Positions 42,858 to 51,585 of a DNA stretch of 64,000 bases are shown here, piece after piece. A program made the position numbers and the translations under genes. Source of the DNA: Phycisphaerales bacterium. GTDB lineage: Bacteria > Planctomycetota > Phycisphaerae > Phycisphaerales > UBA1924. Position 1 is the stretch's first letter, and each line of letters opens with the position of its first letter. The stretch is taken from contig CANHCQ010000001.1 in the NCBI GenBank assembly GCA_947459215.1, positions 248,001 to 312,000 of the forward strand. Direction: 5' to 3'. A model generated the notes under the pieces. The model did no database searches. It had not been told where the DNA came from and was given only the letters and a program-made list of their open reading frames with translations.

Positions 42858-44360
42858 ATGCCGGAAACTCGCGACGAACGAATCGCCGCACAGGTCCTGA
42901 TCATCGAGGACGAGCCTGATCATGCGGAAGTGATGGCCGATGCCTTGCGCAAGCCGGGGCACGTCTGCACCATCGTGCACGCGGTGGACGCCGCCATGGG
43001 CGAACTGAAGGGCGGCGCGTTCGATGTGATCGTGACCGATCTGCGGATGCCGGCGTCGGGCGGGAAGCACGGCGTGGCGACCGACGGGGCGGACGCGGGG
43101 CTGAAGGTGCTGGAGGCGGCGCGGCAGCTGCAGCCGGCGGCCGAGGTGATCATGGTGACGGCGCACGGCGACGTGCCGACGGCACGGGCGGCGTTCAAGC
43201 TCGGGGCGTACGACTTCATTCAGAAGCCCTTGGACCTTGAGGTGTTCCGCAACCTCGTGAACCGTGCCGCCGAGACGGTGCTGCTGCGGCACCAGAATGA
43301 TCAGTTGAAGGCGCAGGCCGACACGGCGGGCTTTGAGAACTTCATCGCCACCAGCGAGCCGATGCGGCGGGTGCTGCGGACGATCCGCACGGTGGCGCCA
43401 AGCAACATCCCGGTGCTGATCACCGGCGAGAGCGGCACGGGGAAGGAACTCATTGCGCTGGCGGTGCACAAACTGAGCAAGCGGGCGGGGCAGCCGAACG
43501 AACGTGCTTCTTCGGGGGGCCAGAATTCGGGCGGGCGGTATGTCGCCTTCAACTGCGCCGGGCAGGCCGAGAGTTTGCTCGAGGATCAGCTTTTCGGCCA
43601 CGTAAAGGGCGCGTTCACCGGGGCGGACAAGGATCGGGCGGGCGTCTTCGAGTTTGCCGACGGCGGCACGGTGTTCCTCGATGAGATCGGCGACATGCCG
43701 ATGTCGATGCAGGCCAAGCTGCTCCGCGTGCTGGAGAGCGGCGAGGTGGTGCGTCTTGGCAGCAACGACGCGAAGCACGTCGATGTGCGGTTCGTGAGCG
43801 CGACGAACAAGGACCTGCGCGAGATGGTGAAGGCGGGGGCCTTCCGCGAGGACCTCTTCTTCCGCATCAATGGGTCGCACGTGCACCTGCCCTCGCTTCG
43901 CGAGCGGCGCGAGGACATCCCGCCACTGGTGCGGTTCTTTGTCGAGCGGTTCATGGATCAGTTGGCGCCGTCGCGGCAGATCCCGCGGGTGACCGACGCC
44001 GCGATGATGCGGCTCACCAGTTACAACTGGCCCGGCAACGTGCGGCAACTCCTGAACGTTGTGCAGAACATGGTCGTCACCGCGCTGGGCGAAGATCTGG
44101 CGCCGGCGAGCGAGTTCGCGCTCGACGTGCGGCACATCCCCGACGAGGTCCGAAGCGTCGATGCCGAGAACGAGGGCGAGCACACACCCAGCGGTCCCGC
44201 GCTCGGCTCGCTCGCGGGCACCAGCCTCGAAGCAATCGAAAAGCGTGCCATTCGCGAGACGCTGCGGCTTACCGCGGGCAACCGCGAGCACGCCGCGAAG
44301 CTGCTCGGCATCGGCGAGCGGACGCTGTACCGGAAGCTCAAGGAATACGGCCTGCGCTAA
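42858..44360 (+). CDS. NtrC-type sigma-54-dependent response regulator
   Basis: 500 residues. The receiver domain starts [20 protein letters not shown]; the phosphoacceptor is the Asp in [12 protein letters not shown] and the conserved Lys in DFIQKPL. The AAA+ domain has Walker A GESGTGKE, the sigma-54-contacting GAFTGA loop in [15 protein letters not shown], Walker [13 protein letters not shown] and the arginine finger region [11 protein letters not shown] Fis-type HTH ends the protein ([20 protein letters not shown]). An unusual ~15-residue insert ([17 protein letters not shown]) follows the phosphoacceptor. No histidine kinase is adjacent, so partner and targets are unknown. Confidence 0.95.
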   Translation: MPETRDERIAAQVLIIEDEPDHAEVMADALRKPGHVCTIVHAVDAAMGELKGGAFDVIVTDLRMPASGGKHGVATDGADAGLKVLEAARQLQPAAEVIMVTAHGDVPTARAAFKLGAYDFIQKPLDLEVFRNLVNRAAETVLLRHQNDQLKAQADTAGFENFIATSEPMRRVLRTIRTVAPSNIPVLITGESGTGKELIALAVHKLSKRAGQPNERASSGGQNSGGRYVAFNCAGQAESLLEDQLFGHVKGAFTGADKDRAGVFEFADGGTVFLDEIGDMPMSMQAKLLRVLESGEVVRLGSNDAKHVDVRFVSATNKDLREMVKAGAFREDLFFRINGSHVHLPSLRERREDIPPLVRFFVERFMDQLAPSRQIPRVTDAAMMRLTSYNWPGNVRQLLNVVQNMVVTALGEDLAPASEFALDVRHIPDEVRSVDAENEGEHTPSGPALGSLAGTSLEAIEKRAIRETLRLTAGNREHAAKLLGIGERTLYRKLKEYGLR

Positions 44361-44370
44361 CCAACGGGAG

Positions 44371-44552
44371 CGGGGCCTTCCAGGCCCCGCGTGTCCCCGC
44401 CCCGCGAAGCGGGGAGGCGTGGTCGAGCGCAGCGAGACCGGGGAGGGGCGAAGGGCGTTCGAATGTTGCAGCGTCTACGCACCCGCAATCCCCTCACCTG
44501 ACTCGACGCGTTGCGTCCAGTCGTCCTTTCCCCGCAGGCGGGGAGAGGAGGG
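44371..44552. repeat. Family C palindrome followed by family B copy 2
   Basis: 44371-44391 is GCGGGGCCTTCCAGGCCCCG plus C. 44395-44552 is the composite repeat (compare 29700-29859): CCCCGCCCCGCGAAGCGGGG at one end and TTTCCCCGCAGGCGGGGAGA at the other. Confidence 0.85.
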
Positions 44553-44611
44553 CGTGAACGCCGCACGGCTTGGCCCCGATCGGCCAAGCCGCGGCACCGG
44601 CGCGGTGCCTG

Positions 44612-44920
44612 CTAGCGCTTCCCCCTTCGCGAGACCCGGCGAGCCACGTTTTGTTTCACGGCGTTGATGGCGCGGGCGATCGCTTCGTAGAAATCTCCGG
44701 CGCGTTTCTCGATGGTCAGCGGGCCGGCGCCTGCGATGTTCGCGGTGACGCGGCAGAGTTTGTCCACGCCGCCGCGGGGGCCGTTCTCGTCGGTGATGCG
44801 GATCTCGACGCGTGGGATGCGGTCTCCGAAGCGGCCGAGCGCGGCGCTGAGGCGATGGTGAACGAAGTCCCGCATCGCGTTCGTGGTCTTGATCGAGCCG
44901 TCGACGAGCGTGATGACCAT
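44612..44920 (-). CDS. hpf: Ribosome hibernation-promoting factor (HPF/RaiA family, short form)
   Basis: 102 residues from ATG 44920 with GGAGAA 7 bases upstream. The fold signature is VEIRITDENGPRGGVDKLCR followed by a basic helix, EAIARAINAVKQNVARRVSR, as in the short HPF/YfiA family that binds the 30S decoding region and blocks translation in slow growth. It lacks the dimerisation domain of long HPF. It is divergent from mnmE across a cluster of family A repeats. Confidence 0.88.
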   Translation of the reverse strand: MVITLVDGSIKTTNAMRDFVHHRLSAALGRFGDRIPRVEIRITDENGPRGGVDKLCRVTANIAGAGPLTIEKRAGDFYEAIARAINAVKQNVARRVSRRGKR

Positions 44921-45055
44921 GTCGAGTTCTCCGATGAGGCCGCGGGTATCGCGGCCTCGATGGGTTCTACGAATGGGGTTCGCACCCGTTCGCGATCGGC
45001 GCAGAAAACCGGACGGACTTGGGGGTCCGAAATGCAAGTTGCGCCGTGGCAAGCA

Positions 45056-45203
45056 CCAGTGGGACCGGCCTCTGGCCGGTCAACGCGTCTCTGCGGAATG
45101 GGCAGACCGGCCGGAGGCCGGTTCCACTGCTGGATGGAGATGACCGGCCGGAGGCCGGTCCCACTGGTGTGTGGGGTGGACCGGCCGGAGGCCGGTCCTA
45201 CTG
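45056..45203. repeat. Four family A palindromes in a divergent promoter region
   Basis: Copies at 45056-45081, 45105-45129, 45142-45166 and 45179-45203; the first is opposite in orientation to the other three. They lie between hpf (minus) and mnmE (plus), so they cannot be terminators for either gene. Confidence 0.9.
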
Positions 45204-45225
45204 GTGTTAGCCGTAGACTCGCGGC

Positions 45226-46599
45226 GTGCCCGGGACTGAAGCCATTCTCGCTGCCGCCACGCCGCCGGGGTTTTCGGCGCGGGCATTGGTGCGGCTGAGC
45301 GGGCCGGGTGTGTTCGAGCTGCTGTGCAAGTGGACCGATGCAAGCGAGCGCCGGTTGCCGAGTTCTCCGAGCCGCGGCGTCTTTGTTGTCGCGGGCCGCA
45401 TTGCCGGATTGTCGTTGCCGCTGCTCATCGCCGTGTTTCCCGGCCCGCGCTCGTTTACGGGGGAGGATGTGGCGGAGTTGCTGCTGCCGGGCAACCCGCA
45501 CCTGGTGCAGCGTGTCATCGATGAGTTGCTGGCGTACGCGGCGGCGTCGGGTGTTTCGATGCGGCGTGCGAATCCGGGCGAGTTCTCGGCGCGGGCGTAT
45601 CTGAACGACCGGATGTCGCTGGAGCAAGCAGAAGGTGTGGCGGCGCTCATCGCAGCCGAGAGTGCGGACGAGATGGACGCGGCCCAGCGGCTGCTGCGCG
45701 GCGAGCGCGGCGGGCAGTATCGGGCCCTCGCTGAGGAAGCGGCGACGCTGCTCGCGCTGGTTGAAGCGGGGATCGACTTCACCGATCAGGAAGACGTGGT
45801 TGCGATCGCGCCGGGCGAGCTGCGGCGGCGGCTTGCCGCGCTGGTGCACGAGATCGGGTCGATCGTCGGGGCGGCGGCGGGAGAAGAAGCGGACCAGGCA
45901 CTGCCGCGGGTCGTGCTGGCGGGCCGGCCGAACGCGGGCAAGAGCACGCTGTTCAATGTGCTGCTGGGACGGCCTCGCGCGGTGGTGTCGGCGCTTGCGG
46001 GTACGACGCGGGATGTGCTCGAAGAAGAACTCACGCTCGGCGAGTCGCGGGTGCTGCTGTGCGACTGCGCGGGGATCGAGGAGGCGGCGGCGTGCGGCCT
46101 GGTGGCGGAGGCGATGCAAGAGCGGACCCGCGACGCGATCGAGCACGCCGATGTGGTGTTGTGGTGCGACCCCAGCGGGCGGTTCGACGCGGCGGACTTG
46201 CCGCCGACGCGGGCGCGATTGATACGTGTGCAGACCAAGGCCGACATGGTGCACATTCGCACGAACGCACGCGGGGAAGCGATTGCGGTTTCGGCGATCG
46301 AGGTCTCGGCGCTCGACGGATTCAACCTCGCGACGCTGCGGCGAGCGATCGACGATCAGGCGTGGGGCAGCGGGCGAACGACACGGACGCTGCCAGCCCG
46401 TCACCGACGGGCGCTGGCGTCGGCGGCGAGCGGGCTGCAGCGTGCCAGCGACGCCTCGGCGGGGGAGCGGCTGCGCGACCCGGAGGTCGTGGCCAGTCAG
46501 CTGCGCGGGGCGTTGGACGCCCTAGGGGAACTGACAGGGCGTCTGACTCCCGACGATGTGCTGGGGCGGGTGTTCGCGACGTTCTGCGTGGGAAAGTGA
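45226..46599 (+). CDS. mnmE: tRNA uridine-5-carboxymethylaminomethyl modification GTPase
   Basis: 457 residues from GTG 45226. MnmE with MnmG modifies U34 of tRNAs. The N-terminal folate-binding region has FTGEDVAELLLPGNPHLVQR and RRANPGEFSARAYLNDRMSL. The GTPase domain has G1 GRPNAGKST, G2 AGTTRDV, and G4-like TKAD. G3 reads DCAG instead of the usual DTAG. The C-terminus VFATFCVGK keeps the functional Cys of the FC(I/V)GK motif. mnmG is not nearby. Confidence 0.93.
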   Translation: MPGTEAILAAATPPGFSARALVRLSGPGVFELLCKWTDASERRLPSSPSRGVFVVAGRIAGLSLPLLIAVFPGPRSFTGEDVAELLLPGNPHLVQRVIDELLAYAAASGVSMRRANPGEFSARAYLNDRMSLEQAEGVAALIAAESADEMDAAQRLLRGERGGQYRALAEEAATLLALVEAGIDFTDQEDVVAIAPGELRRRLAALVHEIGSIVGAAAGEEADQALPRVVLAGRPNAGKSTLFNVLLGRPRAVVSALAGTTRDVLEEELTLGESRVLLCDCAGIEEAAACGLVAEAMQERTRDAIEHADVVLWCDPSGRFDAADLPPTRARLIRVQTKADMVHIRTNARGEAIAVSAIEVSALDGFNLATLRRAIDDQAWGSGRTTRTLPARHRRALASAASGLQRASDASAGERLRDPEVVASQLRGALDALGELTGRLTPDDVLGRVFATFCVGK

Positions 46600-46816
46600 T
46601 GGGAGCCGGCGGCTTGGAACGCGTGTGCATGCCCCCAAAGGCGGCGGGCACACGCCGGGGGCCGAGGCGCAAGTTTGCTCGCACCAACTTGCGCGAACTC
46701 ATTTCCTGCGCGGGCGAGGGCCGATACAGTTGTGCACCGGTCGAGCCGTAAGGCCGGTGGGAAGTCGTCTGGAAAGTCTGGTGGAAACCGGACTTGGAGC
46801 GAGCCGGAGGGCACGA

Positions 46817-47176
46817 ATGAGCGAACGCGTGAATCAAGACGGCATCCGCGAGCAGACTCCGCCCGACGTCGCCGTCGGTACGGTGGTCGCCGAGCCCAAA
46901 CCCGCAACGAAACCGGCGCCGACTCGCGGCCCGGTGGATCAATTGCCGCCCTTCCGGGTGCTGTTGCACAACGACGATGTGAACACGATCGACCACGTCG
47001 TGGACTCGATCGTGGAGTTGACGCCGCTGGATCACGGGCGCGCGGTGGAAGTGACGCTGGAGGCGCAGCAGTCGGGCGCGGCGTTGGTGCTGGTGACGCA
47101 CCAGGAGCGGGCCGAGCTGTACCGCGACCAGTTCGTCAGCAAGAGCCTGACGGTGTCGATCGAACCGGTGGAGTGA
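46817..47176 (+). CDS. clpS: ATP-dependent Clp protease adaptor ClpS
   Basis: 119 residues from ATG 46817 with GGAGG 7 bases upstream. PPFRVLLHNDDVNTIDHVVD is the ClpS core that binds N-degron substrates, with AVEVTLEAQQSGAALVLVTH and AELYRDQFVSKSLTVSIEP following. It delivers N-end-rule proteins to ClpAP/ClpCP. An N-terminal tail of ~45 residues precedes the core, as is common. It starts 217 bases after mnmE. Confidence 0.92.
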   Translation: MSERVNQDGIREQTPPDVAVGTVVAEPKPATKPAPTRGPVDQLPPFRVLLHNDDVNTIDHVVDSIVELTPLDHGRAVEVTLEAQQSGAALVLVTHQERAELYRDQFVSKSLTVSIEPVE

Positions 47177-47644
47177 TTGGGTGTATGGACCGCCCTCCGA
47201 GCCGCGGGCTTCAGCCCGCGCGGCGGCGGTGTGGTCGCGCGCCGACGGCCCGGTAACAGCCCGCACGCGCCATTCCCGAAACGCGGATCGCTACGGCGTG
47301 GAATCTGGGACCTTGTCGGACTGTCGGACGCCGCGTCCGGGAAAGCCGGCCCTGCATTTCGCGGCGCGATGATGCCACCGGGTTGCTGCGATTTTGCGAG
47401 AGTTTCCGGTGTGTGCCGCGGCTCAGGCGGGAAGGCCGTTGCTGCAGGTGCGCCCGCGCGTTCATGTCGTGATTCGAGGCACGCAGATGCCAGCGATCGG
47501 CGAGAGGCGTCGATGACAGGTGGCGGCCCGGTTCGTCGGGCACTAGACACGGCGTCGTGCGATCTGCACGTGGAGCGTCGTGTCGTCTCTCCTCGTGCGC
47601 AGCTCGTGTCCAACGCGAGCGCACGGCGTGTGGGAGGGACTGGC
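47177..47644. other. Gap after clpS; hairpin only
   Basis: No independent gene was seen in 468 bases. GCGGGCT-tc-AGCCCGC at 47204-47219 is a short hairpin that might end clpS but has no T-run. The frame of the next gene is open through the whole gap, and an in-frame ATG at 47513-47515 region is a less likely start. Confidence 0.5.
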
Positions 47645-48124
47645 ATGGTGCTCCGACTTGGCGATCTACTGGTACAGCACGGCGTGCTCACGCGTGAGCA
47701 GGTTGAGGACATTCTCGTCGAGCAGCAGGCGGTTGGCCGCCCGTTCGGCGAGCTGGCGGAGCGGCTGTTCGGCGTCCCGCCGCAGGCGGTGGAACGTGCG
47801 TGGGCCGAGCAGTACGCGATGCTCACGGGCGAGTTTGATCTGGGCGAGGCCCGGTTCGACCCGGAGGCGATCGCGCTGATCAGTGCGCGGCAGGCGTGGC
47901 AGTTCCGGGTGCTGCCCGTCCGGTTCACGGGCGAGGAACTCACGGTCTGCACGGTGAAGGACCAGTTGGCGCGAGCGCTGCGCTTCGTGGGCTGGAAGAT
48001 CGAGCAGCCGTGCCACTTCGTGTTGGCCGAGCCGCAGCAGTTCGCGGCGACGCTGACGCGGCACTACCCGCTGGCGGGGATGACGCCGGGGATGGTGACG
48101 GGGAGGCAGTTGGGGGCGGCTTAA
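47645..48124 (+). CDS. Stand-alone MshEN/GspE N-terminal domain protein
   Basis: 159 residues from ATG 47645 with GGGAGGGA about 6 bases upstream. RLGDLLVQHGVLTREQVEDI followed by LVEQQ and GRPFGELAERLFGVPPQAVE matches the repeated RLGxxL..xG..xxxQLxxxLxxQ pattern of the MshEN domain, found at the N-terminus of type II secretion and pilus ATPases and able to bind c-di-GMP in some. The later half (DPEAIALISARQAWQFRVLP) fits the second part of the same domain. There is no ATPase domain, so it may be a c-di-GMP sensor or adaptor; a diguanylate cyclase is encoded at 53.5 kb. Confidence 0.75.
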   Translation: MVLRLGDLLVQHGVLTREQVEDILVEQQAVGRPFGELAERLFGVPPQAVERAWAEQYAMLTGEFDLGEARFDPEAIALISARQAWQFRVLPVRFTGEELTVCTVKDQLARALRFVGWKIEQPCHFVLAEPQQFAATLTRHYPLAGMTPGMVTGRQLGAA

Positions 48125-48159
48125 GGGAGAGGGCCAAAGGGCCACAAAACTAAATTGAC

Positions 48160-48200
48160 AAGCACGGTGCGAGAGGCCGGCACCGTGCTTTGTCTTTTTT
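48160..48200 (+). terminator. Rho-independent terminator after the MshEN gene
   Basis: AAGCACGGTGC pairs with GCACCGTGCTT (48180-48190), followed by TGTCTTTTTT. Confidence 0.92.
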
Positions 48201-48237
48201 GGGGTGTGATCTGCGGTCCCGCGACCGCAGCGCGAAG

Positions 48238-48262
48238 ACCGGCCGGAGGCCGGTCCCACTGG
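48238..48262. repeat. Family A palindrome upstream of rimO
   Basis: GACCGGCCGGAGGCCGGTCC followed by CACTGG. Downstream, 48270-48340 is a C/T-rich tract with CTCTCCGCGTTCTCTCTC-like units, also repeat-like. Confidence 0.85.
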
Positions 48263-48357
48263 TCCCGCGAAACCCATGGATTCTCTCTGCGCCCCTCCGC
48301 AATCTCCGCCTCTCCGCGTTCTCTCTCACGACGCCGCGGCTCAACCAATAATCCCCC

Positions 48358-50121
48358 GTGCCAAAGACCACGCGGAAAAAGAACGACACGATCGAGTCCG
48401 TCTCGCTCGTGAGCCTGGGCTGTCCCAAGAACCTTGTCGACAGCGAGAAGATGCTCGGCCTGCTCGCCGAGAGCGGCCTTGCGCCCGTCTCCTACGACCC
48501 CTCCAACGAGAACTCCGCCTTTGAGGGCGCTGACGCCGTCGTCATCAACACGTGCGGCTTCCTTGAGGCGTCGAAGGACGAATCGCTGCAGGTGATCAAG
48601 GACGCGATCCGCGAGAAGGAAGCGGGCCATGTGAAGCGCGTCGTCGTTGCCGGCTGCCTCGTGCAGCGCCACCGGGCCAAGATGCTCGAGTGGGCCCCCG
48701 GCATCGACGCGATGGTGGGGGTGTTCGATCGCGACAAGATCGTCGAGGCCGTCGTTGGTACCAGTGGGACCGGCCTCCCGGCCGGTCGGCGAAAAGCCAA
48801 ATCGCTCGAAGAAGCCTCCGACAAGCCCAAGTACTGGATCGCTGCCAATGCGCTGGTCGCAGCCAAAGAGCGCGACATGAAGGTCACCGGCCTGACCGTC
48901 CAGGGCAAGGACGGCAAGGGCATCGGCTACTTCGAGGACGACTCGGCCCGCCTCCGCCTCACGCCGCGGCACTACTCGTACCTCCGCATCAGCGAGGGCT
49001 GCAACCAGAACTGCGCGTTCTGCACCATCCCCAGCATCCGTGGCAAGATGCGCAGCAAGCCCGGGGATCGCATCTGCTCCGAGGCCCGCGAACTCATCAA
49101 CGACGGCGCGTTCGAGATCCTGCTCATCGGGCAGGACACGACGAGCTACGGCGATGACATCGGGGCGGGGCTGAAGCCAAATAGCAAAGAGGCAAATGGC
49201 AAATCGCAAATGAAGAAAGCCGGCAAGGGTTCGGCCGACTTCTCCGACTACGGCGGGCTTCCCGCGCTCCTGCAATCGCTCTCCGACACCATCGACGACG
49301 CCAACCACGGGCAGGGCTGGCTGCGGCTCATGTACGCCTATCCCACGAACTTCAGCGATCCCATCATCGAGGCGTTCGGCGCACTCGTGGCCAAAGGACG
49401 GTTGGTGCCGTATCTCGATATCCCGCTGCAGCACGCCTCGGATCGCGTGCTCGAACTGATGCGTCGCAACGTCACTCGCAAGCAGCAGGGTGATGTGATC
49501 AAGAAGCTCCGCAAGGCGGTGGGGAACGGGCACTCCAGCTTCCCGGCGGGCATGTGCGTCCGCACCACGTTCATCAGCGGCTTCCCGGGCGAGACCGAGG
49601 CGGACCACAAGCAGCTCTTGGAGTTCATCGAGGAGATGGACTTCGAGGCCGTGGGCGTGTTCGAGTACAGCCACGAGGAGGGCACGGTCGCGGGCACGAT
49701 GGAAGAGAACCCCAAGCTCGCCGTGCCGCCCGAGGTGAAGGAGCGGCGTCGCAACGAGGTGATGGAGCTGCAGCAGAAGCTGGCCTTCAAGAAGGCGGCG
49801 GCGATGGCGGCGAAGTTCAACGAGAAGGACCCGCTGGGCTCCCTGAAGAAGGGTGCGGTGCAGCTTGATGTGCTGATCGACGCGGGCCTGCGGACCAGCG
49901 GCAAGAAGACCAGCGGCGTGTCGGACGGCGGGCGGCTGTATGTGGGCCGCACGTACTTCCAGGCCCCGCAGATCGACGCGGTGACGTACGTCCAAAGCCG
50001 CGAAAAACTGGCCCCGGGCGAGGTTGTCCGCTGCGTGGTGGTGGGGAGCGACGGCTACGACCTGGTGGCGCGGCCGGTGAGCGAGCTGGAGAAGAAGGTG
50101 GGGCTCAGCATCCTCCGCTAG
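48358..50121 (+). CDS. rimO: Ribosomal protein S12 methylthiotransferase, with repeat-derived inserts
   Basis: 587 residues from GTG 48358; RimO is usually ~430-450. It adds a methylthio group to Asp88 of S12. The N-terminal MTTase domain has SLVSLGCPKNLVDSEKMLG and INTCGFL, RVVVAGCLVQR (three cluster Cys). The radical SAM site is EGCNQNCAFC (CxxxCxxC), followed by IRGKMRSKP, LLIGQDTTSYG, LDIPLQHASDRVL and the TRAM region. Two extra segments are encoded by dispersed repeats: around residues 135-145 (48761-48790) and around 274-287 (49177-49216). Both fall between conserved blocks and keep the frame, so the enzyme may still be active. Confidence 0.93.
   Translation: MPKTTRKKNDTIESVSLVSLGCPKNLVDSEKMLGLLAESGLAPVSYDPSNENSAFEGADAVVINTCGFLEASKDESLQVIKDAIREKEAGHVKRVVVAGCLVQRHRAKMLEWAPGIDAMVGVFDRDKIVEAVVGTSGTGLPAGRRKAKSLEEASDKPKYWIAANALVAAKERDMKVTGLTVQGKDGKGIGYFEDDSARLRLTPRHYSYLRISEGCNQNCAFCTIPSIRGKMRSKPGDRICSEARELINDGAFEILLIGQDTTSYGDDIGAGLKPNSKEANGKSQMKKAGKGSADFSDYGGLPALLQSLSDTIDDANHGQGWLRLMYAYPTNFSDPIIEAFGALVAKGRLVPYLDIPLQHASDRVLELMRRNVTRKQQGDVIKKLRKAVGNGHSSFPAGMCVRTTFISGFPGETEADHKQLLEFIEEMDFEAVGVFEYSHEEGTVAGTMEENPKLAVPPEVKERRRNEVMELQQKLAFKKAAAMAAKFNEKDPLGSLKKGAVQLDVLIDAGLRTSGKKTSGVSDGGRLYVGRTYFQAPQIDAVTYVQSREKLAPGEVVRCVVVGSDGYDLVARPVSELEKKVGLSILR
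48761..48790 (+). repeat. Family A palindrome inserted in frame in rimO
   Basis: CCAGTGGGACCGGCCTCCCG then GCCGGTCGGC. It equals the copy at 2235-2260 plus one extra C in the loop. It is translated as SGTGLPAGRR. Confidence 0.9.
49177..49216 (+). repeat. AAATGGCAAAT-type repeat inserted in frame in rimO
   Basis: CCAAATAGCAAAGAGGCAAA followed by TGGCAAATCGCAAATGAAG. A reverse-orientation relative lies near 61769-61812 before the PfkB gene. It is translated as NSKEANGKSQMK. Confidence 0.75.
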
Positions 50122-50292
50122 GCCGGGATGCATGAATCCTCGGTTGAATGCCGGATGTAGAGGCGGAATCGCCCGACGGTCGATATCCTCCGCACGCGAA
50201 AGCACTTTCGTGGGTGATCGCGCGGCCTTGGCGGGACTTGGGTTCCCCAGTGCCGCCGTCCTTGCGGGGGCTCGCGTGACAGGTTCGCCCCG

Positions 50293-51585
50293 ATGATCCG
50301 CCCCGGCCATGTTGTTGCTCTGTGCGCCCTCGCCCTTCTGATGATCGGCGTGGTGATGGTCAATTCGGCGAATCTGAGCGTGTCGGGCGTGGCGGGGCCG
50401 CTGTCACCGGATGGGACGCCTTTGCAGGCCTCACCCCTGACCGTGCAGGGCATCGTGATGACGAGCGCGACGTTTCACATGGCGATCGCGGTCGTGATGA
50501 TGGGGGTGTTCGCGTTCCTGCCCTTGCGGCGGTTGATGACGAGCGCGGGGGCGATCTCGCCCAACGACGGGGCGGCAGCGTGGACGGGGCTTGGCTTCGG
50601 CGTGGTGGGGTTGCTCGTCGTGCTGGCTCTGGTGTATGTGCCGGGCATCGGTCAGGCCAAGAACGGCAGCCACCGCTGGCTCGTGATTCCTGGTCTGGGC
50701 GACGGGCTTTCGGTGCAGCCTTCAGAGATCGCCAAGTGGGGCATGCTGCTGCTCATCGCGTGGTACTGTGCGGCACGGGCGAGCACGATGCGATCGTTCT
50801 TCAAGGGGTTGATTCCGGCGCTCATCGCGATCGGCGCTGTGGCGGGCTTCATCATCATCGAGGACCTGGGCACCGGCCTGCTGCTCACCATGGCGTGCTC
50901 GCTGCTGCTTGTGGCGGGCGGGGCGAGGATCTGGCACTTCCTGATGTTCGTCCCGTTGGGTCTCGCGGGCGTCGCGTACGCGATCATCAAGAGCCCGTAC
51001 CGGATCACGCGGCTGACCACCTTCCTCGATCCGTTCAAGGACCCGGAGGGAACGGGCTATCACCAGATCCAGTCGCTCATCGCGATCGCCAACGGCGGTG
51101 GCGTCGGGCGTGGGCTGGGCTTTGGTCTGCAGAGCAAGGGCTATCTGCCCGAGGATCGCACGGACTTCCTGTTCGCGATCATCTGCGAGGAATTGGGCAT
51201 TCCGGGTGCGGCGGCGGTGATCTTCCTGTTCGTCGTTCTGGTCTTCGCGGGCCTGTCGATCGCAAGGCGGGAGAAGCAGATCGCGTTGAAGCTCTTTACG
51301 CTGGGCGTGACCTTCACGATCGGTATGCAGGCGATCATCAATCTCGCGGTGGTGACCGTGGTGGCTCCGACCAAGGGCATCGCGCTGCCGCTGATTTCTG
51401 CCGGCGGCACGGGGTGGATCTTGACGTGCTGCTCGCTGGGGTTGCTGATCGCGGTGGACCGCACGCAGCGGTCCGCGGGCGCTGAAGGTGCGGGCGAGGG
51501 ACTCGGTGTGCCGCTGGTGCGGACGGCTTCGATCGAGCCCAAGACAAACAGCACGGACCTTTCCGCGGCGTCGGTGGCGGCGTGA
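50293..51585 (+). CDS. ftsW: SEDS-family peptidoglycan polymerase (FtsW-type)
   Basis: 430 residues with about ten membrane segments. HRWLVIPGLGDGLSVQPSEI is the SEDS WIxLPGxxxxQPSE signature, and GLGFGLQSKGYLPEDRTDFL and APTKGIALPLISAGGTGWIL follow; Asp/Glu in PEDRTDF region is typical of the polymerase. It makes septal glycan strands with a class B PBP. The neighbour murG, overlapping by four bases, favours FtsW over RodA. murD and murC are not adjacent; rimO is upstream instead. Confidence 0.93.
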   Translation: MIRPGHVVALCALALLMIGVVMVNSANLSVSGVAGPLSPDGTPLQASPLTVQGIVMTSATFHMAIAVVMMGVFAFLPLRRLMTSAGAISPNDGAAAWTGLGFGVVGLLVVLALVYVPGIGQAKNGSHRWLVIPGLGDGLSVQPSEIAKWGMLLLIAWYCAARASTMRSFFKGLIPALIAIGAVAGFIIIEDLGTGLLLTMACSLLLVAGGARIWHFLMFVPLGLAGVAYAIIKSPYRITRLTTFLDPFKDPEGTGYHQIQSLIAIANGGGVGRGLGFGLQSKGYLPEDRTDFLFAIICEELGIPGAAAVIFLFVVLVFAGLSIARREKQIALKLFTLGVTFTIGMQAIINLAVVTVVAPTKGIALPLISAGGTGWILTCCSLGLLIAVDRTQRSAGAEGAGEGLGVPLVRTASIEPKTNSTDLSAASVAA

